The notes beneath the pieces are model-generated. The model was not told the DNA's origin. It worked only from the letters and a program-made list of their open reading frames with translations, and made no database searches. This document shows positions 47,496-56,710 of a stretch of DNA of 64,000 nucleotides, piece after piece; position 1 is the first letter of the stretch; each line of letters begins with the position of its first letter. The position numbers and the translations under genes were made by a program. The stretch is from Enterococcus cecorum DSM 20682 = ATCC 43198 (GTDB lineage: Bacteria; Bacillota; Bacilli; Lactobacillales; Enterococcaceae): positions 1,010,001 through 1,074,000 of the forward strand of contig NZ_ASWI01000004.1 in NCBI RefSeq assembly GCF_000407565.1. The letters run 5' to 3'.

Positions 47496-48260
47496 TTAAA
47501 TCATATCTTTTATTGGAGCAAATGTTTTGCGATGAATAGGTGTCACGCCATATTTCGCTAATCCTTCTAAATGTTCCTTCGTGCCATAGCCTGCATTTTT
47601 GCCAAAACCATAGCCAGGATACTGTTTATCCAGTTCAACCATTAAATGATCACGATAAACTTTAGCAATAATACTAGCTGCGGCAATACTTTGACTCCGT
47701 GCATCACCTTTAATTAATGAAGTTTGTTGAATATCTAAATCTAATTCCATTGCATCAATCAGCAAGTAATCTGGTTGCACCGCTAATTGTTCAACAGCTT
47801 TGGTCATTGCTAGTCGTGCTGCTTGATAGATATTGATGGCATCAATCGTTGTTTCATCTACCACCCCAATTCCAATGGCCACGGCTTTTTCCTGGATAAT
47901 CTGATACAGACTTTCGCGTTTTTTTTCGGATAATTGCTTAGAATCATTCAATCCTAAAATCAATTCATCATTAGGTAAAATCACCGCTGCAGCCACTACA
48001 GGTCCAGCTAATGGTCCCCGGCCTACTTCATCAATTCCGCAAATCGCCTGATAACCTTTTGCCAATAATTCATTTTCAAATTGCCGCATTGTTTTAGCCT
48101 TGTTAATCATTGCCTGTTCTTTAGCTAAACGATTTTCAAATTGCTGGATTAATTTTTGCACGCCAGCTCGTTCATCTTTTCGTAATTGTAAAACATACGC
48201 ATCTTGTGCATTATGGATTTGTGCCAATTTTTCTTTAATTTGGGCAATCGTCTCACTCAT
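47496..48260 (-). CDS. rnhB: Ribonuclease HII
   Basis: Cleaves RNA in RNA-DNA hybrids and at single ribonucleotides; 254 aa. The acidic active site starts with [13 protein letters not shown] (Asp77, Glu78), with further acidic residues in LLIDAMELD and later. A charged N-terminal 70-residue domain is normal in Gram-positive RNase HII. ATG at 48260 follows GAGGTG by 7 nt and overlaps the rbgA stop by 8 nt. The IS lies 5 nt after its stop. Confidence 0.95.
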   Translation of the reverse strand: MSETIAQIKEKLAQIHNAQDAYVLQLRKDERAGVQKLIQQFENRLAKEQAMINKAKTMRQFENELLAKGYQAICGIDEVGRGPLAGPVVAAAVILPNDELILGLNDSKQLSEKKRESLYQIIQEKAVAIGIGVVDETTIDAINIYQAARLAMTKAVEQLAVQPDYLLIDAMELDLDIQQTSLIKGDARSQSIAAASIIAKVYRDHLMVELDKQYPGYGFGKNAGYGTKEHLEGLAKYGVTPIHRKTFAPIKDMI

Positions 48261-49101
48261 AGCCACTCACCTCTTCAGCGCGGTCCAAAGTATAGCGTCC
48301 TAATTTCCCTTGACGAATATCGTGAATAATCCGCTCACAAGCCCGTTCATAATCTTCTCTAAACCCGAGTCCCTTGGTCAAGTCCATAATTAATTCGCCA
48401 CCAAGTAGACTTTCATCAGCAAATGAATAGCGAGCTTTTATTTGCCCAGGATAATAACGGGCAAAGAAGTCCAACCCATAAATGGTCAAATCATCTAAAT
48501 GTAATAATTGGTCTTTAATCGCGCCGGTCAAAGCTAACTTCATCCCAATTTCTTGATCATCAAATTTTGGCCATAATATTCCTGGTGTATCAAGTAACTC
48601 CAACTCATTTCCTAGTTTTAACCATTGTTGGCCTTTTGTCACCCCAGGCTTATTTCCGGTTTGTGCAATTTTTTTACCTACCAAGCGATTCAACAAGGTC
48701 GATTTTCCCACATTTGGAATACCGATAATCATCGCACGGATTGCTCTGGGTTTAAGTCCTCGTGCCTTATCACGGGCAATCTTTTCGGCTAGTGCTTCTT
48801 TAGCTAAAGGTAAAATTTGCTTTACTCCTTGATTTTCTTGGGCATTAATGGCTAAAGCTAAAATCCCTTGAGCTTTAAAATAGTCAATCCACTGCTTAGT
48901 TTGCTTTGGATCAGCTAAATCCGCTTTATTTAACAACATAATCCGAGGTTTTTGTTGTAAAATTTGATTTAACAATGGATTTCTAGAAGATAAAGGTAGT
49001 CTTGCATCCACTAATTCAAACACGATATCGACAAATTTTAATTTTTCACTTACTTCCCGTTTTGCTTTTGCCATATGGCCGGGAAACCACTGAATATTCA
49101 T
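48253..49101 (-). CDS. rbgA: Ribosome biogenesis GTPase RbgA (YlqF)
   Basis: A circularly permuted GTPase needed for late 50S assembly; 282 aa. G motifs come in the permuted order: G4 NKADL (about 58), then G1 GIPNVGKST (about 128), then DTPGI (about 174). The start [12 protein letters not shown] is typical. The C-terminal ANTAR-like region binds rRNA. It overlaps rnhB, and the rbgA-rnhB pair is conserved in Firmicutes. Confidence 0.96.
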   Translation of the reverse strand: MNIQWFPGHMAKAKREVSEKLKFVDIVFELVDARLPLSSRNPLLNQILQQKPRIMLLNKADLADPKQTKQWIDYFKAQGILALAINAQENQGVKQILPLAKEALAEKIARDKARGLKPRAIRAMIIGIPNVGKSTLLNRLVGKKIAQTGNKPGVTKGQQWLKLGNELELLDTPGILWPKFDDQEIGMKLALTGAIKDQLLHLDDLTIYGLDFFARYYPGQIKARYSFADESLLGGELIMDLTKGLGFREDYERACERIIHDIRQGKLGRYTLDRAEEVSGYE

Positions 49102-49114
49102 AATAACTTCCTTC

Positions 49115-49927
49115 CTATACTTTATGAGTTAATCGTTGGTAATGCTTATAAATGAAAGAAAATTTACCACGGGCATTTTTCTTCCACGGCTTATCTTTAC
49201 CACAATAATGTAAAAAGACCGTATTTTGCACAATCCAATCTGCATCAATCAGACCAGCCGTTTTCGCATAATAATAAGCATGATAACGCGCATCAAAGTT
49301 ATAAATCTCATCTGCGACTAATAAAATTTGATGCCCATATAACGCATTTAAAACATCTTGGTCTGGCAAAAATAATAACGGACCATTTGTAGCAATATAA
49401 TCCATAATATCTTCTCGCTTCACCGTTTTACGGATTTGCTCAAGATTCATTAATAAAACACCAGAATTAACATAAGAAGTTGCCTCAAAATTTCCAAGTC
49501 TAGCTTTATTAATTAAATCACGAATATTTGAATCCGCAATATGACTCGCCGCTGCATATAAAAAATCATCCAGTTTCATTTCATAAATCGTTGAAATATC
49601 ATTCAGACACAAAATATCGGCGTCAATATATAAGACTTTATCCAAATTTTGTGGTAAATATTCATGCGCTATCAACCGATAATAAATCGTTTCTGGATAA
49701 CGTTTACTAGTTAGTGCGTCTTGGAATTCATCCTTTCCAATAATGACAGGATAGTAAGTAACGCCTAATCTTTTGCAAAAATCAAGTATTTCGGCATTCC
49801 GTGTTAAAGCCTCTTTTTGTAAAATATATACTGATAATTCTTGAAAATTGGAATTATGCACAATCGAAAATAGTGTTACCTTCCATTGGTCCACATAAGT
49901 ATCATCGATTGAAAAAAGTAAATTCAT
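49115..49927 (-). CDS. Glycosyltransferase family 8 protein
   Basis: A 270-aa GT8-like transferase with an N-terminal [21 protein letters not shown], the metal-binding DxD in LYIDADILC (about 100), [11 protein letters not shown], and a C-terminal HYCGKDKPW typical of galactosyl/glucosyltransferases. It has no signal sequence or membrane segment. It would act on a cell-surface glycan or lipid-linked sugar on the cytoplasmic side; the acceptor is unknown. ATG at 49927 follows AGAGGTG; TTGTTT-17-TATCAT lies upstream. It is alone, next to rbgA but not known to be linked with it. Confidence 0.85.
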   Translation of the reverse strand: MNLLFSIDDTYVDQWKVTLFSIVHNSNFQELSVYILQKEALTRNAEILDFCKRLGVTYYPVIIGKDEFQDALTSKRYPETIYYRLIAHEYLPQNLDKVLYIDADILCLNDISTIYEMKLDDFLYAAASHIADSNIRDLINKARLGNFEATSYVNSGVLLMNLEQIRKTVKREDIMDYIATNGPLLFLPDQDVLNALYGHQILLVADEIYNFDARYHAYYYAKTAGLIDADWIVQNTVFLHYCGKDKPWKKNARGKFSFIYKHYQRLTHKV

Positions 49928-49945
49928 CACTGCACCTCTCTTCAC

Positions 49946-50225
49946 TTTTCCATGATAACCAAAAAATCACAAAAAAACAACTCTCCACCCTAATCCTAGC
50001 GCAAAGTAATTCGCTATTTATTTTTCCACAGGTTAAGAAGTGAAATTTTGTGGCTTTCCTTAACATTCCTAATTTAACAGGATTTTTGAAATAAATACAC
50101 TTAGCAATTTCTGGAAAAATGCGTTTTTTCATCTTTAAAATGTTTCACATTTCGTGTAACAGAGAAACAAGTTTCACAACCGACTATTGATATTAGTCAA
50201 TATTGAGCCCCTAAACTATCTTCCT
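49946..50225. other. Intergenic region with repeated TGTGAAAC motifs
   Basis: No gene is seen. Two TGTGAAAC copies on the minus strand (near 50141-50148 and 50171-50178), one in an imperfect inverted repeat TGTTtCAC/GTGtAACA (50141-50161), may be remains of a control region. The GT8 promoter lies at its left end. Confidence 0.4.
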
Positions 50226-50261
50226 AAAAAAATACAGCCCCTTGACATCAAAGAGCTGTAT
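50226..50261 (-). terminator. Terminator after the flavoprotein remnant
   Basis: A 9-bp stem with one G-U pair (50232-50240 with 50253-50261) is followed by T7 on the minus strand. Confidence 0.85.
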
Positions 50262-50281
50262 CTAAAACTTTAAATTATCAA

Positions 50282-50905
50282 TTATCTTTGAGCATAAGCT
50301 GCTGATTGGTTACCTGCTTGGCGACTGAAAATGACGATATCAGCCACAGCATTTCCACCAATACGGTTATTACCATGTAAACCACCAGTTACTTCACCTG
50401 CAGCATAAAGACCAGGAATGACTTCACCTTTAGTATTAATCACTTCGGTATTCGTATTAATCTTCACACCACCCATTGTATGGTGAATACCAGGCGCAAT
50501 TTGAATCGCATAGTAAGGCGCTTTGGTTAAATCATAATCCATTGCTGTAGAACGACCAAATTCTGGATCTTTCTTATTAGCAACATCTTGGTTCCATGTA
50601 TCAATCGTTTGTTTCAACGTATCAGCGGGAACTTTAATCTTCTTCGCTAATTCTTCAATGGTCTTACCTTCAACTACGACGCCTTTAGATTTATAGAAGT
50701 CAATTTGTTTTGCGCGACTAGCTAAAGCATCATCAAATACGATGTAGGCATATTGTTCTGGTAAAGCGGAAATAGCTGCTGAAACTTTATCACGTGTTTC
50801 TAATTCGTTGAAGAATCGTTTTCCTTGTTGATTCACTAAGATACCACCTTCACCACGAACGGTTTCAGAAACTAACATACCATCTTTTTGAACAAATGAC
50901 AACAC
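50282..50905 (-). pseudogene. C-terminal fragment of a fumarate-reductase-type flavoprotein
   Basis: The frame encodes FVQKDGMLVSETVRGEGGILVN..., then GKRFFNELETRD, HHTMGGVKI and GLYAAGEVTGGLHGNNRIGGNA. These belong to the C-terminal half of flavocytochrome-c/fumarate reductase flavoproteins of about 480-500 aa. The N-terminal FAD-binding part is missing and a TAA lies just upstream in frame. A GTG could start a 207-aa product, but it could not bind FAD normally. The break falls within 10 bases of a 21-bp palindrome and follows another truncated gene. Confidence 0.88.
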
Positions 50906-50912
50906 AGATAAT

Positions 50913-50933
50913 TATATAACATTTTGTTATATA
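50913..50933. repeat. 21-bp palindrome at a deletion junction
   Basis: Perfect arms TATATAACA and TGTTATATA around TTT. It lies exactly between the carboxymuconolactone decarboxylase fragment and the flavoprotein fragment. Confidence 0.75.
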
Positions 50934-50937
50934 TCGG

Positions 50938-51030
50938 TTATTCATCCTTATTAAAATGAGCAAAATCTGGCGTAAAATCCCCTAATTGCTTTCTACCTGC
51001 ATCTTGAGTTATTTTTTGATTCATGTTCAT
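50938..51030 (-). pseudogene. N-terminal fragment of a carboxymuconolactone decarboxylase-family gene
   Basis: Starting at ATG 51030 (or 51024) after GGAAAG, the frame reads MNMNQKITQDAGRKQLGDF and TPDFAHFNKDE, then TAA. The AGRKQLGDFTPDFAHFN pattern is the beginning of CMD-family proteins, which are usually well over 100 aa. Only about 30 codons remain. It still has its ribosome site and a MerR-type promoter. The stop arises at the junction with the palindrome. Confidence 0.75.
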
Positions 51031-51109
51031 CACTTTCCATTCTTTCTATTATTTTCAACCATTGTACAGCCTTGAAAAAATATTTTTCTTTTTCTCCACT
51101 TACACCCCA

Positions 51110-51140
51110 AGTCTACACCTTAAACTTCACTTTAAGTCAA
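51110..51140 (-). promoter_or_regulatory. Second MerR-type promoter, now driving only remnants
   Basis: TTGACT (51135-51140), 19 bp, TAGACT (51110-51115). The spacer holds a dyad CTTAAA-N6-TTTAAG overlapping the -35 edge, as in MerR promoters of aldehyde/redox-type genes. No merR gene adjoins it. Confidence 0.7.
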
Positions 51141-51162
51141 TAGATAATTGGCAGAAAAAGTC

Positions 51163-51209
51163 AAAAAAAGAAGAATTTCATCCGTACACAAAATACGCAG
51201 AAATTCTTC
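51163..51209 (-). terminator. Terminator of the SNF2 helicase gene
   Basis: A perfect 10-bp stem GAAGAATTTC/GAAATTCTTC (51170-51179 with 51200-51209) is followed by seven T on the minus strand. Confidence 0.9.
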
Positions 51210-51216
51210 AAAATTC

Positions 51217-54200
51217 TTATTCTATCCCTACTTGGAAAATTTGGCGGATATCTTCTTCGGTTAATTGAGAAAGGGAAGACTCATCCCCTTGCATGACTTT
51301 ATCAAAGAGTTCACGCTTGCTTTGTTGGAGCTCATAGATTTTTTCTTCAATCGTACCTTCTGTAATCAAACGCCATACTTCGACCACTTCTTTTTGTCCC
51401 ATTCGATGGGCACGGCTTGTTGCTTGGTCTTCTACAGCTGGATTCCACCATAAATCATACAGAATCACCGTATTCGCCCCAGTTAAGTTCAATCCCGTAC
51501 CACCAGCTTTAAGCGAAATTAAAAAGACAGATTTGGCTCCTTGATTAAAGGCTCCTACCATTTCCATACGCTGCTTGCTCGGTGTGCTGCCATCTAATTT
51601 GAAGCATGGAATATCTAACTGCGCTAACTCTACTTCGATTAAGTTCAACATACTAGCAAACTGCGAGAAAATTAAGATGCGGCGATTGTTTTCCAAAGCC
51701 TGAGTCAGTAATTCCTTTAACTGTTCTAATTTTCCAGACTCCCCATGAAAATCATCTAAATAAAGCTGCGGCGAACAACAAATCTGTCTTAAGCGAGTTA
51801 GACCAGCTAAAATGCTAATGCGATTCTTTTTAAACTCGTCACTATTCATTTGGGCTAACGTTTTTTGAATTTGTTCTAACTGTGCTAGATAGATTTCTTT
51901 TTGCTCTTTGTTTAATTCATTGAAATAATTTGTCTCAATTCGTTCTGGCAAATCAAGCAAGACTTCTTCTTTCGTTCGTCTTAACACAAATGGCTGAATC
52001 ATCTGAGCAATTAATTCGGTTGGGAATTTCTTAAACTTCGCCTTACTTGGGAAAAATCCCGGAATAATCACTTGAAAAATTGACCATAATTCCTCAAGTT
52101 TATTTTCCACTGGCGTACCACTAAGGGCAAACCGTTTTGGAATCGTTAATTTACGCAAGGCTTGGGCCGTTTTCGTTTGACTATTTTTCACCATCTGCGC
52201 TTCATCTAAAATCAACACTTGATAGGCTATTTTGGCATGTAATTTTTCATCTTGACGGAAACTTTGATAGCTTGTCACATATACATCCGCTTCAGTCGCG
52301 AGTTGTTCAGCCCGTTTATCTTTCCCACCATTTACGACTTGCACTTTTAACTCAGGTGCAAACTGCTTACACTCTTGATACCAATTATAAACAAGGCTGG
52401 CTGGTACGATAATTAAAGCCTTCATTGATGGATCATTTTGCTTTTCAGATAACAGATAAGTAATCGTCTGAATCGTTTTTCCTAGACCCATTTCATCCGC
52501 CAAAATCCCCCCAAGCTGATAATCACTTAACATCTTCAACCAGCGAAATCCCGTTAATTGGTAAGGACGTAAACTAGCATTTAATCCACTTGGTAAATCC
52601 ACCGGATAGTCTTGTGGATGGGTTAAATGTTGAACAAAAGTCGTAAAGTCTTGGTTGACCTCGATTTGCTCATTTTCTAATCGGGCTAACTGTCCACCGC
52701 GATATAAGGGCATCTGGAATTGGTTGGCTTTTTGTTCACTGACTTGTCGAATCAAGGACAATGACTCACTTGCTTTTTGGAACTCCTCTTGAGACAAATC
52801 AAGCAAGCGGCCATCATTTAATCGCACAAAATCCGCATTCTTACTTAAAGCAACTAAAGCACGCTCGACATCTTCTAATTCAATACCGTCGACTTCAAAA
52901 GATACATCTAAAAAACCACCATTTTTAATAATCGACAATTTTGGCTTATACTGTTCCTGATTGACAAACATTTCTTGAAGTTTTTCATCTAAAATCACTT
53001 CACCGAATTGGGCAAATTGCGTCAGTGTATATTTTAAGAAATGATAGAAGTCTTCATCACGAGAAATCGATAATTGATAACTAGCCTTTTTTTCGACAAA
53101 TTGATTAGCCAAAATAAACTGTTCGATACGATTTTCCTGATCGATATCACGAATTAACTGATTGGCTTGGTCAGCATTTTGGCGATAAGCTGATTTTTTC
53201 GCAAGCACGATATCACCATATTGCAACGTCAAGTCTAACTGGACCCCAAATCTTACCTCAGAAAAATAAAACTTCGGAACTAATGGCGCAACAATCATAT
53301 TTTCTGTCAAAGTCGGATCAATATCCACAACCGCAAATTTTTGAATTACTGGTAAATATTTAGATAAGAAAGCATTTGCCTCTTGTAAGGAGAAACGAAA
53401 GATTGAATCAAAACCGTAAATCAACCTATCAAACTGCCACGTCACATAACGATATAATTTTTGTTGAAAGTCAGAATAAGTGTCATATAGTAAAACAGAC
53501 TGATAATCCAAACGATACAATTGTCCCTTAATCACCGCACACAAATACGTAAAGTCGGTCATTTCAAGATTATCTTCAAAAAACAGTGTTACTAGATTCT
53601 CATCGACCTTTTGAATATGACAAGTAATAAATGAATCCAAATCCGCTGGCATGGTGTGAAATTGCGTAAATTCTTGATTGTCTACAGTAATTTTTAATAA
53701 ATGATTCGGGAATTTTTCTAACAGCTCGTCCATTGTCGTACTATCCAACACAACTTCTTTCTCTTGACTATGTTCGCGATAATCTACATAGTTTAAATGT
53801 CCTAAATGAGTAGCCATTAACCATTGAATCAACGCAAAGTCCTCTTTTGAAAAACACTCTGGGGCTACTGCTATCGATACTTTAGGCGTCAACTTATAGT
53901 GATCTGTATAAAAGCACTTATTTAAAAATTCATGAATATTTTTTATCAAATAATTACGCTTTCCATTATTGACATACAGTCTTAAATAAAAGGCAGTTTG
54001 CCCTGATTTTTGAGCATAATCGAGCTGATAATAAAGTTTAAGTGGCTGTAATTGTTCTGGACTTACGGAAACTAAAAAATGATTTTGCAGACTATCCATG
54101 AATTGTGTTAAAGCATCAACCTTGTATGTTTCGATTTTCTTTTCATTTTCCTCATCGTGCAATTCTACATAAGCATCCTCCCACGAAATCGACAATCCTA

Positions 54201-54438
54201 CTTCTGCCCTTAAAGCCATAGTATGCTCGCAAGCACCGTATTTTCCATATGTCTGGCATTGACAACTATCACTTCTAACAGACCCCATACTAACCTTTGT
54301 CTTGAGGATAACAAAATCATGATAAAATTCTCCATAATAAAAACCACTTTTACGATAATCACGTAAATTAATGAGACTATTTTGATTTATTAATACTCTA
54401 GCTTTCTTAAAAATGTTCTGATATTGGTCTTTATTCAT
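51217..54438 (-). CDS. SNF2-family helicase with SWIM zinc finger
   Basis: A 1073-aa DNA-dependent ATPase of the bacterial SNF2 group. An N-terminal SWIM zinc finger (CQCQTYGKYGACEH, about 58-72) and a long middle SNF2-associated domain precede the motor: motif I DEMGLGKTIQT (about 645), DEAQ box (about 744), SGTPVENKLEELWS, and a C-terminal lobe with LKAGGTGLNLTGAN and TSRAHRMGQ. Its exact job is unknown; bacterial SNF2 proteins of this type remodel DNA-protein complexes and RNA polymerase. ATG at 54438 follows GAGGAATAAG. Confidence 0.93.
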   Translation of the reverse strand: MNKDQYQNIFKKARVLINQNSLINLRDYRKSGFYYGEFYHDFVILKTKVSMGSVRSDSCQCQTYGKYGACEHTMALRAEVGLSISWEDAYVELHDEENEKKIETYKVDALTQFMDSLQNHFLVSVSPEQLQPLKLYYQLDYAQKSGQTAFYLRLYVNNGKRNYLIKNIHEFLNKCFYTDHYKLTPKVSIAVAPECFSKEDFALIQWLMATHLGHLNYVDYREHSQEKEVVLDSTTMDELLEKFPNHLLKITVDNQEFTQFHTMPADLDSFITCHIQKVDENLVTLFFEDNLEMTDFTYLCAVIKGQLYRLDYQSVLLYDTYSDFQQKLYRYVTWQFDRLIYGFDSIFRFSLQEANAFLSKYLPVIQKFAVVDIDPTLTENMIVAPLVPKFYFSEVRFGVQLDLTLQYGDIVLAKKSAYRQNADQANQLIRDIDQENRIEQFILANQFVEKKASYQLSISRDEDFYHFLKYTLTQFAQFGEVILDEKLQEMFVNQEQYKPKLSIIKNGGFLDVSFEVDGIELEDVERALVALSKNADFVRLNDGRLLDLSQEEFQKASESLSLIRQVSEQKANQFQMPLYRGGQLARLENEQIEVNQDFTTFVQHLTHPQDYPVDLPSGLNASLRPYQLTGFRWLKMLSDYQLGGILADEMGLGKTIQTITYLLSEKQNDPSMKALIIVPASLVYNWYQECKQFAPELKVQVVNGGKDKRAEQLATEADVYVTSYQSFRQDEKLHAKIAYQVLILDEAQMVKNSQTKTAQALRKLTIPKRFALSGTPVENKLEELWSIFQVIIPGFFPSKAKFKKFPTELIAQMIQPFVLRRTKEEVLLDLPERIETNYFNELNKEQKEIYLAQLEQIQKTLAQMNSDEFKKNRISILAGLTRLRQICCSPQLYLDDFHGESGKLEQLKELLTQALENNRRILIFSQFASMLNLIEVELAQLDIPCFKLDGSTPSKQRMEMVGAFNQGAKSVFLISLKAGGTGLNLTGANTVILYDLWWNPAVEDQATSRAHRMGQKEVVEVWRLITEGTIEEKIYELQQSKRELFDKVMQGDESSLSQLTEEDIRQIFQVGIE

Positions 54439-54499
54439 CTTATTCCTCGCAGTTTTATTTATAATTTGAGCATATCATTATTTCAGTCGCGATACAACA

Positions 54500-54527
54500 A
54501 AAACACGAACCTGATTTTGACTCGTGC
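54500..54527 (-). terminator. Weak terminator after the SDR pseudogene
   Basis: A 5-bp CACGA/TCGTG stem (54505-54509 with 54523-54527) is followed by TTTTTG on the minus strand. The stem is short. Confidence 0.5.
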
Positions 54528-54533
54528 ATCTGA

Positions 54534-55383
54534 TTATTCATGTTCTGTACTTTGGCTCAAAGCAACATTTTGATTGACTTCTTCGACCACATGATTGATT
54601 TGATGTTGTAATGTGGCAAGTGCTCCCACGCCTAAGTATAAACGGCCCAGTGCTTGTTCCATGTGAGTCACTGCTATAATCGCTTGGGCTACTTTAACAG
54701 GATCGCCACTTTGATTATGATTTAAGCGGTCAAAACCAGACATTGTTTGGCGAACCACATCATAGTCTTCAATTTGTTTGGCCGGACGCTTCATCGAGGT
54801 TTGGTCCAAAAAGTCGGTCCTTACGCCACCTGGACAAATCGCAGTGACTTGAATATTGAATATTAAATGGTCGCACTTCTTCATTTAATGCCTCGCTCAG
54901 CATAATCACAGCCGCTTTGGTCGCAGAATAGACCCCTTGCGTAGGACCGGTTACACTTCCAGAAATCGAAGCCATATTGATTATTCGGCCAAATTGTTGT
55001 TTACGCATAATTGGTAAGACTTCCTGAATCACTTGGAAAAGACCAAAGAAATTCACATCAAAATTCGTACGTACTTCAGATAATGAAAATTCTTCTATTG
55101 CACCAAGTAAGGCATATCCCGCATTATTCACGAGATAATCGATTCTTCCAAATTTTTCAATGATTTTTGCAATGCCTTGACGAATCCCCTCTTCATCAAA
55201 TGGCATATTCACCGCATAAAAATTGGACTGAAACTCAGGTAATTGCGTTTGAACTTCTTGGGTTAAATGTTCTTTATTACGACTTGTTGCGACGACTTGG
55301 TAACCCGCCTTTAATCCAGCTAAAACGATTTGTAAACCAATACCTTTAGAAGCACCAGTTACAACTAAAACTTTTTTCTCCAT
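54534..55383 (-). pseudogene. Short-chain dehydrogenase gene frameshifted by a 7-bp duplication
   Basis: From ATG 55383 (after AGGGGAAAACAG) the frame reads an SDR: TGASKGIG (9-16), NNAGYALLG, the active YSATKAA (Tyr-x3-Lys) and EALNEEVRPFNIQ. There it leaves frame; the other frame resumes with VTAICPGGVRTDFLDQTSMKRP and goes to a normal end at 54534. The shift is explained by a tandem 7-bp repeat at 54851-54864. Without one copy the gene is 280 codons, normal for the family. Confidence 0.88.
54851..54864. repeat. 7-bp tandem duplication causing a frameshift
   Basis: GAATATT occurs twice head to tail (plus strand). Removing one copy restores ...RPFNIQVTAICPGG in the SDR gene. Confidence 0.85.
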
Positions 55384-55472
55384 CTGTTTTCCCCTATTCC
55401 TATTTGTTATCAAAACTATTTTTATCGTACTGAAGGAAAGAAGGATTATCAAAAATGCTGTTTCTTGTTCTA

Positions 55473-55600
55473 AGGTATCTCTTAATAAATTCTTAAATAA
55501 TTTTGTGAAGAAAATGTCTTGGTAGCAAAAAAAGTTTCCTAAAAGATACCTACTGCCTTTAAAGTGCCTACTTCACAAATTTTACAACACGCCGTACACT
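55473..55600 (+). promoter_or_regulatory. Control region of the monooxygenase operon
   Basis: TTCACA (55572-55577), 17 bp, TACACT (55595-55600) faces the flavin monooxygenase gene. Upstream, 8-bp inverted arms AGGTATCT (55473-55480) and AGATACCT (55544-55551) lie 63 bp apart and may bind a shared regulator of the two divergent genes. Confidence 0.5.
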
Positions 55601-55642
55601 TTACACGTAAAACGAAAACACAAAAGAAAAGAGGAAAAGTTT

Positions 55643-56707
55643 ATGAGTATGCAAGATTATCGAATTGACCCTAAAAATGGTTTAGAATTTGGCCTTTATT
55701 CCTTAGGTGACCATATGCCAGATGCCCTAACCGGAGAAAGGATTTCAGCCAAAGAACGTGTCGACCAAATTGTCCAAGAAGCGGTCTTAGCCGAACAAGC
55801 AGGCCTTGATTTTTTCAGTATCGATGAGAGCCATCAAAAATACTTTGTTGGACAGGCCCACGCCGTCATGTTAGGTGCAGTCAGTCAAGCCACTAAAAAA
55901 ATTAAAATTGGTTCAGCTGCTACCATCGTCTCTACTTCTGATCCTGTCCGTATTTATGAAAACTTTGCGACATTAGATTTACTTTCAAATGGACGCGCAG
56001 AGATTATTGGTGGACGCGCATCACGTGTAGGATTGTTTGAATTACTAGGCTATGATTTAAAAGACTATGAAGAACTATTTGAAGAAAAATTTGAACTCCT
56101 ACTAAAAATCAATCAAGAGAAATTCGTCACCTGGGAAGGCAATTTCCGCGCACCTTTAAAGAATGCAGAAGTCTTACCACGACCATTAAGTGATAAGATG
56201 CCGATTTGGCGTGCAGTTGGTGGTCCTGCAGAAAGTGCCATTAAAGCTGGCCATCAAGGTGTTCCAATGGCCATTGCAATGTTGGGCGGTCCGGTAAGTA
56301 TCTTCAAACGTTCAGTCATGGCTTATCGTGAAAGCTTGGCCATCAACGGCTATAACCCAGATGATTTCCCAGTAGCAACCACCGGACTTTTCTATGCAGC
56401 CAAAGATAGTCAAACAGCTTTACGCGAATTTTATCCATATGTCAATAAAGGGATTGAAATCGCGAATGGTACTGGCTTTAACAAACGCTTATTTGCCAAT
56501 GGTGCGCATCCTAAAGACGTAATGGCTATCGGTAGTCCGCAACAAATTATTGAAAAAATTCTATATCAATATGAAGAGTTTGGACATCAACGTTACATGG
56601 CCCAAATTGATTTTGGTGGGCTGCCATTTAAGAAAGTCATGGAAAATATTGAAATGATTGGCACGACCATTCTGCCTGCCGTCAAAAAATATACAAAGGA
56701 GCAATAA
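55643..56707 (+). CDS. LLM-class flavin-dependent monooxygenase
   Basis: A 354-aa luciferase-like monooxygenase that would use reduced FMN and oxygen on an organic substrate. The N-terminal GLEFGLYSLGDHMPD, the strand IKIGSAATIVSTSDP, the AEIIGGRASRVGLFELLGYD phosphate-binding stretch and GGPAESAIKAGHQG fit the bacterial luciferase fold. ATG follows GAGGAAAAGTTT. The flavin reductase gene begins within 4 nt of its stop, so the two form a classical two-component monooxygenase. The substrate is unknown; small aldehydes or xenobiotics are guesses. Confidence 0.9.
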   Translation: MSMQDYRIDPKNGLEFGLYSLGDHMPDALTGERISAKERVDQIVQEAVLAEQAGLDFFSIDESHQKYFVGQAHAVMLGAVSQATKKIKIGSAATIVSTSDPVRIYENFATLDLLSNGRAEIIGGRASRVGLFELLGYDLKDYEELFEEKFELLLKINQEKFVTWEGNFRAPLKNAEVLPRPLSDKMPIWRAVGGPAESAIKAGHQGVPMAIAMLGGPVSIFKRSVMAYRESLAINGYNPDDFPVATTGLFYAAKDSQTALREFYPYVNKGIEIANGTGFNKRLFANGAHPKDVMAIGSPQQIIEKILYQYEEFGHQRYMAQIDFGGLPFKKVMENIEMIGTTILPAVKKYTKEQ

Positions 56708-56710
56708 TTG

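Noticed and set aside
49902-50132. Minus-strand frame of 76 codons before the GT8 gene
   Set aside because: It overlaps the GT8 start out of frame and has no family resemblance; its composition is that of AT-rich spacer.
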